A DNA stretch of 12,495 nt, taken from Holosporales bacterium (lineage in GTDB: Bacteria; Pseudomonadota; Alphaproteobacteria; BNTO01). The notes below the pieces were generated by a model. The model saw only the letters and a list, made by a program, of their open reading frames with translations, had not been told where the DNA came from and made no database searches. Positions 1-6,357 of this stretch are shown here, piece after piece. Positions within the stretch are counted from its first letter, which is position 1; each line of letters opens with the position of its first letter. The stretch lies in the NCBI GenBank assembly GCA_031257945.1, contig JAIRNU010000069.1, forward strand, positions 1 through 12,495, in the 5' to 3' direction. Both the position numbers and the translations under genes were made by a program.

Positions 1-458
1 TTTTCTAACTTCATTCTGGAGGCCTTTTTGCTTTTTGTGAATACTGTATTTTTTATTTCGGGCTTTTCAGGCTTTTTTCACTACATATTTTTTCTCATAT
101 GTGTTTGATCTTGGACAAATGCGAGTGCAATTTTGCTTTATCTTTGAAATTGGTCATGTTTTAGAAAATGTCGTTGCAAACTGGCTTAGAAATGCTGGTT
201 TTGAGTTGGAAACAGTTGATGCGCTCCCCGCCAAACCATAGCAACATACAAGGGGTGGGGGGCGGGCGCTTCCCACTAGATGCAAGATTCCCACATGCTT
301 GTTGCAAGTGCTTGTCCCAACCGCTGAATACCGCGCATTCTAAGGGATAGCGGGATGTGTAGGGTGCTAAGGTGAGAAGGTATACTTTTTCGCTAATCCG
401 GAGCTCGCCCTCTGTACCACAAAGGACGCATAACACAAACGATGGCTGCTCATAGCAT
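1..458. other. gene-poor stretch downstream of rluC, no supported gene
   Basis: I see no convincing gene here. Positions 1-108 are very T-rich. One plus-strand frame is open from the window edge to a TGA at 106-108 and reads as a short phenylalanine- and leucine-rich peptide; it could be the tail of a membrane protein entering from outside, but T-rich sequence gives this by chance. Positions 225-360 form a GC-rich island with a G-run and short repeated words (TTCCCAC twice, TGCAAG twice). Open frames on both strands cross it without a start signal or recognisable protein. No tRNA-like structure was seen, and no tmRNA or RNase P signature. An unrecognised structured RNA or a genome-wide palindromic repeat remains possible. 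Confidence 0.4.
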
Positions 459-1376
459 CTACCTTTGCGGCCAGTATTGTGGAAGCGGCGTGGAAATCGA
501 TGTAAAAACACCATCCTGGTTTTTAAAGCTAATTTCCTTGGCGTGTAGGTAAAGCACACCCTTTGCCGCATTAGCCAGTAAATAAGCCGCCTTATTGTCT
601 GTATCGTACTTTCTATCACCGACAATTGGCGCCTCTATATGCGCCATATGAACACGCAACTGGTGCTTGCGCCCGGTCTGTGGCTCCAGCTCAACATCGG
701 TCCAATTTTCAGTACTATCGTAAAAAATGCTCCTATATTTAGTCTCCGCCTTTTTCCCGTTTCTTGTATCAACTTCCACAAGTCCCTTTGCTTCGCGGGC
801 TGTAATAAGTGGGGCAGAAATTTGGCCGCAATCAGGGGTAAGCCGCCCCAAAACAATGGCACGGTAGGTTTTTCTTATCTTCCTTTCTTTGAAAAGCTTT
901 GCAAAAAATATCGCAGACGCCAGTGTTTTGGCAATAATCAAAGCACCACTAGTTTCACGATCTAACCGGTGCACAAGTCTGTACTGCTCAGATACAGATT
1001 TAATCCACATATCAACACTGATTTCGACGTTTTTCCCGCCTTGCACGTCGAGCCCAGAGGGCTTATTCAAAACGAAGAAATCATTGGTTTCCAATAAAAT
1101 TTCTGGCTTAAAATCCACAACATTCCTAACAACTTCCCTCTTTCTCCCTTTAATTTGCTCGAACTGTTCAAACAAATGAATTTCTATGCCAATCTGGTCT
1201 CCGGTAATTAATTTCACCCCAGCGCCGATTTTCTGGCCATTAACTCGAACAAAACGATTCCGCGCAGCCTTTTCGATAATTCCCTGAGAAACATCGCCAT
1301 ACTCACGGCGAATCCACCGATCAAGCCGCATCTCCACCTCACTTTCATATGAGATGTATTTATACTGTAGTGCCAT
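459..1376 (-). CDS. rluC: RluC/RluD-family 23S rRNA pseudouridine synthase
   Basis: This 305-residue protein isomerises specific uridines of 23S rRNA to pseudouridine. An S4 RNA-binding domain spans about residues 15-68 (MRLDRW onwards), followed by the RluA-type catalytic domain. The signature HRLDRETSG lies at 136-144, with Asp139 the expected nucleophile. The C-terminal GRKHQLRVH block is at 235-243. Length is normal for the family. The ATG follows directly after the pyk stop codon (TAAATG), so translation is probably coupled to pyk. A second in-frame ATG (residue 16, at 1331) has a good GAGGTG ribosome-binding site just upstream; I keep the longer start because related proteins normally carry about 15 residues before the RLDRW motif. 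RluC rather than RluD is inferred from the alphaproteobacterial-looking N-terminus; the exact target uridines cannot be read from sequence. Confidence 0.88.
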   Translation of the reverse strand: MALQYKYISYESEVEMRLDRWIRREYGDVSQGIIEKAARNRFVRVNGQKIGAGVKLITGDQIGIEIHLFEQFEQIKGRKREVVRNVVDFKPEILLETNDFFVLNKPSGLDVQGGKNVEISVDMWIKSVSEQYRLVHRLDRETSGALIIAKTLASAIFFAKLFKERKIRKTYRAIVLGRLTPDCGQISAPLITAREAKGLVEVDTRNGKKAETKYRSIFYDSTENWTDVELEPQTGRKHQLRVHMAHIEAPIVGDRKYDTDNKAAYLLANAAKGVLYLHAKEISFKNQDGVFTSISTPLPQYWPQR

Positions 1377-2792
1377 TTATAATGTCAATATCTGCAAAAT
1401 ATTAATACCAGCATTCGCATTATACGGCGCACCCGAAACTATTAAAATCTCATCGCCATTGTCGGCGCTGCCCATTTCCAGGAGTGTCTTTTGAATAAAT
1501 GCCGAAAGCTCGTCAAAATTAGCAAAATTCCCGATTTCCGAGAACAGCGACTGTACCCCCCAAATTAAAGACAGATATCTGGCTGTATGTTCATTTGGCG
1601 ATATCGCTATAATGCGGGCTTTTGGCCGTTCTCTAGAAATCATCGCCGCCGTTCTGCCGCTAGTAGAAATTGTAGCTATCGCCTTTATGTTGGAAGACTC
1701 TACCATTTTAGGGATAGAAAAAGTAATCGGGGAACAAATATTCGCATTAAAATTTGTAGAAGACTTGATGTTGTCCAAATATAATGGCTCTTTTTCGACT
1801 TGATTAATGATCCTATCCATTATTTGGACTGCCTCCGCTGGGTATTGCCCTGACGCCGTCTCTGCAGACAACATTACCGCGTCAGCTCCATCAAAAACCG
1901 CATTAGCAACGTCCGATACCTCGGCGCGGGTCGGCATTGGCGATGCAATCATGGAATCAAGCATCTGAGTTGCCACAATAACTGGCTTTCCAAGAAAATG
2001 GCACTCCCTTAGGATCCTTTTTTGAAGGCCTGGAACCTGTTCAAGCGGAACTTCCACTCCAAGGTCACCCCTTGCCACCATTACCCCATCAGCAGCGTTT
2101 ATAATCCCATCCAGATTCATAATCGCCGCGGGCTTTTCTATTTTTGCAATTATCTTCATCCACTGGGGAACCCTTTGCCGGACAGCAAGTATATCGTCAG
2201 CATGCTGAACAAAAGAGACCGCAACCCAGTCTATCCCGCAAAGCAGCCCAAATGACAAGTCTTTCTCGTCTTTTGGGGTCATGGCACCAACGGAAAGAAG
2301 AACGTCTGGGATATTGACCCCCTTCCTGTCCGCTATCTCTTTACCATTTATAATTGTTCCAACTATACGGTCATCGAAAAGCTCGTCTACTTGCAATAAA
2401 ACTTTGCCGTCGTCCATGAGAATACTTGTGCCAACTTTTAGCGATTGAAAAATTTCCTTATGCCTGAAGTATACGCGCTCATTTGTTCCTGGAGTAGGGT
2501 CCGAATCTAGCTGAAATTTCTGCCCACACTTTAGTGGGACGGGGGATTCCTGGAAAGTTCCTATGCGGATCTTTGGCCCCTGTAGGTCAAGCATAATCGC
2601 TAGTGGCCTGTTGACGGCCTTTTCCGCCTCACGGATGCTACAAATCGCGGCTTGGTGGTCCTCGTAAGACCCATGCGAAAAATTCAACCGAAAAACATCA
2701 ACCCCGCCGGCGCATAGCTCTAATATCATCTTTTTACTATTGCTGGACGGCCCGAGTGTTGCCACTATTTTTGTACACCGCGAATTTTTCAT
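1377..2792 (-). CDS. pyk: pyruvate kinase
   Basis: Pyruvate kinase converts phosphoenolpyruvate and ADP to pyruvate and ATP in the last step of glycolysis, in the cytosol. From the chosen start the protein has 471 residues, the usual bacterial length. The substrate-loop residues RLNFSHGS are at 35-42. The block around MLDLQGPKIRIGTF is at 67-80, the active-site IIAKIEK (Lys217, Glu219) at 214-220, and ARGDLGVEVP at 240-249. The C-terminal domain has a TSGRTA effector-loop motif. The frame can be extended to a GTG at 2897, but those 35 residues (basic, Cys-containing) do not match the family, whereas MKNSRCTKIVATLGPSS at 2792 does. No strong ribosome-binding site precedes 2792. The 123-bp gap to fabH holds a short dyad (GGAG-TGTACA-CTCC with one bulged base, 2822-2836) just upstream, of unknown role. 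rluC follows without a gap. Confidence 0.93.
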   Translation of the reverse strand: MKNSRCTKIVATLGPSSNSKKMILELCAGGVDVFRLNFSHGSYEDHQAAICSIREAEKAVNRPLAIMLDLQGPKIRIGTFQESPVPLKCGQKFQLDSDPTPGTNERVYFRHKEIFQSLKVGTSILMDDGKVLLQVDELFDDRIVGTIINGKEIADRKGVNIPDVLLSVGAMTPKDEKDLSFGLLCGIDWVAVSFVQHADDILAVRQRVPQWMKIIAKIEKPAAIMNLDGIINAADGVMVARGDLGVEVPLEQVPGLQKRILRECHFLGKPVIVATQMLDSMIASPMPTRAEVSDVANAVFDGADAVMLSAETASGQYPAEAVQIMDRIINQVEKEPLYLDNIKSSTNFNANICSPITFSIPKMVESSNIKAIATISTSGRTAAMISRERPKARIIAISPNEHTARYLSLIWGVQSLFSEIGNFANFDELSAFIQKTLLEMGSADNGDEILIVSGAPYNANAGINILQILTL

Positions 2793-2915
2793 ACTGTTGT
2801 TTTTGTTACGACGTTCCTGGGGGAGTGTACACCTCCGAACAATGGAAAAGCAAGATTGTGTTGCAATTGCGTGTGGTACCCTTACCGCAGTTGCCACATA
2901 GCGAGTATTTAACCG

Positions 2916-3899
2916 TTACCATTTCAACACCGCGGCCCCCCACGTAAAACCGCCACCAATTGCAGACAGTAAGAGTGTATGCCCCGGCAATATGCGCCTT
3001 TCACTTGCTGCGATTGATAAAGTAGAGGGAATAGTGGCGGCGCTAGTATTTGCATATTTATCAACAGTAATAATAACCTTCTCTTCAGGGATCCCGAGTC
3101 TTTCCGCTACCGCATCGATTATTCGTTTATTTGCCTGATGTGCCACAAACCAATCGATATCATTAAGCTGCAGCTGGTTGTGCGCTAGCGCCAGTTCCGA
3201 AGACTCCACCATCTTCTCAACTGCGGCCGCAAATACCGCCCGGCCATTCATCTTCAGCACACCGCATGGGTTACTGCTAGTCGCCTGACCATCTACGTAC
3301 AACATATCGTAGAAATTGCCATCAGAAAACAGGTGTGTCGACAGTACACCGCGCGCTATTGGGAGCGCCTCCCCCCTGTCGCTAGTTTCCTTAGCCTGTA
3401 AAAGCAGGGCCCCAGCGCCATCTCCGAATAATACGCAAGTAGATCTATCGGTCCAGTCTAACACTTTAGACATAACTTCTGCTCCAATTACTAGCACATT
3501 CTTCACTGCACCACCCTTTATAAAATGATCCGCGATAGACAGCGCATAAATAAACCCTGAACAAACAGCCTGTACATCGAAAGCGAATGCCTTGCGTGCC
3601 CCGATCATGCTCTGGATCTTTGCTGCGGTTGAGGGCATTGGGTGGTCCGGCGTAGTCGTTGCCAGTATAATAGCATCAATATCATTTGCTGCGCACTGCC
3701 CTGCTGCCATGGCGTTCTCGGCGGCTCTAGCGCCAAGGGACGCTGTGCTATCTTCCTTCGCCGCGATACGCCTTGTCACAATGCCAGTACGGCTAGTAAC
3801 CCACGAATCGCTTGTATCTAATGTTTTGGAGAGATCGTCGTTCGTTACAATCCGGCTTGGAAAGGCGTGGCCGTACCCAGCCACTAAAGATGACAACAC
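2916..3899 (-). CDS. fabH: beta-ketoacyl-ACP synthase III
   Basis: FabH condenses acetyl-CoA with malonyl-ACP to start each round of type II fatty-acid synthesis. The 327-residue protein is full length and has the complete catalytic triad. Cys113 sits in VQAVCSGFIYAL, His254 in WFVAHQANKR and Asn284 in DKYANTSAATIP. The Gly-rich C-terminal LLSAIGGGFTWGAAVL is also typical. Translation most likely begins at the GTG at 3899, since no ATG or better start is available in this frame near the expected N-terminus. No clear ribosome-binding site precedes it, which suggests dependence on read-through from plsX, whose stop lies only 35 bp upstream. The plsX-fabH pairing is the standard proteobacterial arrangement. 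Confidence 0.95.
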   Translation of the reverse strand: MLSSLVAGYGHAFPSRIVTNDDLSKTLDTSDSWVTSRTGIVTRRIAAKEDSTASLGARAAENAMAAGQCAANDIDAIILATTTPDHPMPSTAAKIQSMIGARKAFAFDVQAVCSGFIYALSIADHFIKGGAVKNVLVIGAEVMSKVLDWTDRSTCVLFGDGAGALLLQAKETSDRGEALPIARGVLSTHLFSDGNFYDMLYVDGQATSSNPCGVLKMNGRAVFAAAVEKMVESSELALAHNQLQLNDIDWFVAHQANKRIIDAVAERLGIPEEKVIITVDKYANTSAATIPSTLSIAASERRILPGHTLLLSAIGGGFTWGAAVLKW

Positions 3900-3934
3900 G
3901 CAAAAACCGTTTCTACTGCAAGTAACGCCAAAGT

Positions 3935-5011
3935 CTACTGAATTTCCGACAAAAGTTGCAGTCTTTTTTCGACATCTTCTATGAAGTCTGATTGTACCAT
4001 TTGGGCGGCAACTTTAATGGCCTGCGCAAAAGCAAACGCATCCGCCCCCCCGTGGCTCTTAACCGCGATTTTGTTCAGCCCAAGGAAAACGGCGCCATTG
4101 TATAAGCGCGGGTCTATCGTCTTTTTGATGCTTCTAAGGACCGGTAGCACGCCAACAGAAGCAATCCTCCATATAATTGAATCGCGCATGGTATCGCGGA
4201 GTAGCTTAAAAAAGAACCAAATCGCCCCCTCTATCGCTTTTAAAGCAATATTGCCGGAGAACCCATCAGTTACTACAACGTCTGTTACTCCCTTGAAAAT
4301 ATCATCCCCCTCAACAAAACCATGAAAATGGAAGCGAATGCCATCTTCTTTTTTCGAATATTTTTGTGTTTTTTCATCAATTAAGTGCAGGATTTGCCCG
4401 GTTGCCTGCACTATAGCGTGCCCTTTCATTTCTTCCGAACCAACGTTTAGCAACCCAACACTCGGGGAATTCTTTTTAAGCAATACACGGGCCAGTGCCT
4501 CCCCCATAAGCGCAAATTGCGTTAAGCGCTCAACGGAACATTCAAGATTCGCCCCCAAATCAAGGACTATGCTTCGTCCATTGGCATTAGGCATAATCGC
4601 AGGGATTGCGGGGCGGTCTATTAAGTGAAACGTTTCCAATATTACCTTCGATAGGGCTATATAAGCCCCAGTATTAGCCGCAGAAACAACTGCATCTGCC
4701 TTTTTATCTGCGACAGATTGTATAGCCATGCCGAGATTGGAATCGCCCCTATGCCGCAGTGCCTCAATCGGTTTCATTTCATTAGTAACAATAAAATCCG
4801 TATGGAAAACCTTGGAGATCTCAGCGAGCTTAGGGTATTTACCAAGTTCCACCTCGATACGCTCCTTTTGCCCGAAAAAAAGGAACTCAACCCGCACGCC
4901 GCCTAATGTACTGCTCTTTTTCAAAAGATCAATAGCAAGGTTGGCCCCCTCAACGGTAACAGGCGGGCCAAAATCCCCTCCCATAGCGTCAAGAGCAATC
5001 GTTATACACAT
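3935..5011 (-). CDS. plsX: phosphate acyltransferase PlsX
   Basis: PlsX makes acyl-phosphate from acyl-ACP and inorganic phosphate. Acyl-phosphate feeds PlsY, the membrane enzyme that acylates glycerol-3-phosphate at the start of phospholipid synthesis. The 358-residue product matches the family length. It has the N-terminal signature ALDAMGGDFGPP (6-17), the central LDLGANLECS block, and the conserved VVTDGFSGNIALKAIEGA segment towards the C-terminus. It is a peripheral, cytosolic-face protein with no signal peptide. The ATG lies 11 bp after the rpmF stop, so rpmF, plsX and fabH are probably one transcript, as in many proteobacteria. Confidence 0.95.
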   Translation of the reverse strand: MCITIALDAMGGDFGPPVTVEGANLAIDLLKKSSTLGGVRVEFLFFGQKERIEVELGKYPKLAEISKVFHTDFIVTNEMKPIEALRHRGDSNLGMAIQSVADKKADAVVSAANTGAYIALSKVILETFHLIDRPAIPAIMPNANGRSIVLDLGANLECSVERLTQFALMGEALARVLLKKNSPSVGLLNVGSEEMKGHAIVQATGQILHLIDEKTQKYSKKEDGIRFHFHGFVEGDDIFKGVTDVVVTDGFSGNIALKAIEGAIWFFFKLLRDTMRDSIIWRIASVGVLPVLRSIKKTIDPRLYNGAVFLGLNKIAVKSHGGADAFAFAQAIKVAAQMVQSDFIEDVEKRLQLLSEIQ

Positions 5012-5022
5012 CTCAGCAAACT

Positions 5023-5226
5023 CTATTCGTCGTCTTCTTCAAAGTCATCGTCTTTAGGCTGGACAATCGTCTTGCCACCATATGTCCCGCAATATTTACA
5101 AATATAATGTGGCAACCTAAGAGCATCGCAGTTCTCACATATTGATGTACCAATTGCCGATAACCCGTCATGCGAGTGGCGCATACCCTTTTTCGATTTC
5201 GACGTCTTTTTCTTCGGAACAGCCAT
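5023..5226 (-). CDS. rpmF: 50S ribosomal protein L32
   Basis: This 67-residue ribosomal protein starts with the diagnostic MAVPKKKTSKSKKGMRHSHD. It carries a four-cysteine zinc ribbon (Cys30, Cys33, Cys43, Cys46), so it is the zinc-binding form of L32. A strong GGAGG ribosome-binding site lies 9 nt before the ATG. It is the first gene of the rpmF-plsX-fabH run, with a clear promoter about 35-60 bp upstream. The C-terminus is odd: after the ribbon it ends in a highly acidic tail (DDDFEEDDE), where family members usually end neutral or basic. Confidence 0.96.
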   Translation of the reverse strand: MAVPKKKTSKSKKGMRHSHDGLSAIGTSICENCDALRLPHYICKYCGTYGGKTIVQPKDDDFEEDDE

Positions 5227-5258
5227 AGCCGTCTACCTCCAAATGAACTATATGTTGA

Positions 5259-5287
5259 ATTATACGATAGACGGGGATGCCATTCAA
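5259..5287 (-). promoter_or_regulatory. sigma70-type promoter of the rpmF-plsX-fabH operon
   Basis: On the minus strand there is a -35 box TTGAAT (complement of 5282-5287), a 17-bp spacer, and a consensus -10 box TATAAT (complement of 5259-5264). Transcription would start near 5252, giving a leader of about 25 nt that contains the GGAGG site of rpmF. Box quality, spacing and position all agree, so this is the best-supported promoter in the window. Confidence 0.8.
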
Positions 5288-5368
5288 TCTGAAAAACGGG
5301 GCGATTACGATTTTTTGTTACTACAGCGATGCACCACCTCTATGTGCGGAGGTTTGGCTGGGAGCGAT

Positions 5369-5570
5369 GGTGCGGCCTCCGGCTTTTCTAAGGGGGTTGA
5401 TGTAGGCGGTGCCTGTAGCCCCTTGGTTTTCCAGGGGGGTGATGCAGGCGGTACCTGTATCCATGGTTTCTAGTGGTTTAAGGCGGCGGTACCTGTATCC
5501 CCTGAGTTTTCTAGGGGGCTGAAGAGGCGCTGGCTGTAACCCCTGGTTTTCTGGGGGGTGAGGTATTCGC
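5369..5570. repeat. tandem array of about five 42-bp hairpin-forming repeats
   Basis: Five consecutive units begin near 5369, 5408, 5450, 5488 and 5529, about 38-42 bp apart. The typical unit reads GGTNCCTGTA, then CCCC, a short stem, TTTT, and GGGG, then a TGANGNAGGC-like end. Units at 5408, 5488 and 5529 fold as hairpins with a TTTT loop and a CCCC:GGGG base; the middle loop-side pair is G:C, A:T and G:T respectively, so the stem is kept while bases change. The units at 5369 and 5450 are degenerate. Unit lengths are not all multiples of three, and no ribosome-binding site precedes the frames that cross it, so it is probably not coding. It lies behind the rpmF promoter. It is not CRISPR: units are directly adjacent, with no unique spacers. 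Confidence 0.75.
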
Positions 5571-5896
5571 AAAGTCTTAACGAAATATTAACCTTTTTGT
5601 GATATCCTTTAAATGGGGGAGCCATCCCAAGCCTCCGCCCACCCCAGGGGCCGGGCCGTAGCTGTCGTGATCTATATTCTTATAGTGCCACAAAAAGCAT
5701 TAAGAAGTCAACCTATTTTCAGTTAATAATGTGTAAAAAATGAAAATAAATATTTGGGGCGAGAGTATATATACTTCGGAAGGAAGTGTTACTGAGAAGG
5801 CCTCCCTGTTTCGCTTAAAAGTGGAAGTAAATATTTTGGATCTTAGTATTGAGATGGTATTACTACAGTAAAGGCTTACGGCAAGCATTGCGAAAT
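5571..5896. other. intergenic spacer between the hairpin array and the first inverted-repeat element
   Basis: This AT-rich stretch of about 325 bp has one GC-rich patch (5613-5665). The only coding candidate is the small plus-strand ORF at 5740-5871, listed separately. Another 37-codon plus-strand frame starts at an ATG near 5613 but has no ribosome-binding site. No RNA gene or clear terminator was seen. Confidence 0.5.
5740..5871 (+). CDS. possible small protein, 43 residues, unknown function
   Basis: An ATG at 5740 opens a 43-codon frame ending in TAA at 5869-5871. It begins MKINIWGESIYTSEG and ends with a hydrophobic stretch, VNILDLSIEMVLLQ. The composition looks protein-like rather than low-complexity, but no ribosome-binding site precedes it (the upstream bases are an A-run) and I recognise no family. 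It stops 25 bp before the inverted-repeat element at 5897. It could be a genuine small gene, the remains of a longer gene damaged by element insertion, or chance. Confidence 0.2.
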   Translation: MKINIWGESIYTSEGSVTEKASLFRLKVEVNILDLSIEMVLLQ

Positions 5897-6040
5897 TAGA
5901 CCCGTTGCAAAAGTGAGTAATTTCGAGGAATTTTTATGAGCATACGAAGCAGAACCGCAGCGTACTTAACGTACGTGAGGATTCGAGCATCGGAGCGGCG
6001 CCAAAACTACCGAAAGAACGAAGCTTTTGCAACGGGTCTA
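5897..6040. mobile_element. 144-bp MITE-like element with 17-bp perfect terminal inverted repeats
   Basis: The left end TAGACCCGTTGCAAAAG (5897-5913) is repeated exactly, inverted, at 6024-6040. The outer TA on each side may be a target-site duplication, leaving a 15-bp inverted repeat starting GACCC. The 110-bp interior has no transposase and no long ORF. The ends resemble, from memory, the GACC-TTGCAAAA-type ends of IS5-group insertion sequences, so this is likely a non-autonomous element or an internal-deletion derivative mobilised by such a transposase. It lies only 13 bp from a second, unrelated inverted-repeat element. Confidence 0.78.
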
Positions 6041-6053
6041 TTGAACCCGGATA

Positions 6054-6157
6054 ATACCAAATCCCATTGATAGTATGACAGATGTGGCTCCGGAAAGGCC
6101 TTCCGTCCCAGAGCATTCATTGGTTCCATCTGTAACACCATTTTCGAGATTTGGTAT
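6054..6157. mobile_element. 104-bp MITE-like element with long imperfect inverted repeats
   Basis: The ends ATACCAAATC (6054-6063) and GATTTGGTAT (6148-6157) are perfect inverted repeats. The match continues inward imperfectly: over the outer 31 bases per arm I count 22 identities, ending in a shared ACAGATG. A further dyad (CGGAA-AGGCC-TTCCG) lies inside, so nearly the whole element can fold back on itself. No protein is encoded. The sequence of the ends differs from the neighbouring element at 5897-6040, so a different family of mobile repeat is implied. Target duplication is uncertain. Confidence 0.65.
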
Positions 6158-6160
6158 AAA
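6132..6160 (+). promoter_or_regulatory. possible outward promoter at the right end of the second MITE-like element
   Basis: GTAACA (6132-6137), a 17-bp spacer and TATAAA (6155-6160) resemble a sigma70 promoter reading rightward out of the element towards the oxidoreductase gene at 6358. The -10 box straddles the element's boundary. A start near 6167 would give a leader of about 190 nt. The match is moderate and AT-rich DNA gives such hits by chance. Confidence 0.3.
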
Positions 6161-6357
6161 TATGTAGGGTGCTGATTCACACAGTAACCTAAATGGTAGT
6201 AATTAGGCGCTTCGTGTGGCATAGTGGCCCGTGGTTCGGTGTAACTGGAGGCCGTTAGCTGTAGATTAGCCGTTAGCTAAAGACTATTAGTCTGTGCTAG
6301 TTATGTGTAAAATTGCTAGGGCAGTAGCATTGGTAAAGTGGAGGAGTGTAGGCTTTT

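Noticed and set aside
161..625. 154-codon minus-strand open frame over the rluC end and the left spacer
   Set aside because: Its first half lies within rluC in another frame, it has no ribosome-binding site, and the rest resembles no family; rluC is unambiguous.
2793..2897. N-terminal extension of pyruvate kinase from a GTG at 2897
   Set aside because: The extra 35 residues do not match the family, while the methionine at 2792 gives the normal pyruvate-kinase N-terminus and length.
5001..5010. TTATACACA resembling a DnaA box
   Set aside because: A single imperfect copy inside plsX, with no cluster or AT-rich unwinding region.
5369..5570. CRISPR-like array
   Set aside because: The units follow each other directly without unique spacers and no cas gene is nearby.
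5321..5572. Proline-rich 83-codon minus-strand frame across the hairpin array, possibly a repeat protein
   Set aside because: The repeat units are not all multiples of three, so the frame drifts between units, and the stems rather than the peptide are preserved.
6007..6222. 71-codon minus-strand frame covering the second inverted-repeat element
   Set aside because: It spans the boundaries of two unrelated elements and has no start signal; it is most likely a chance frame through element sequence.
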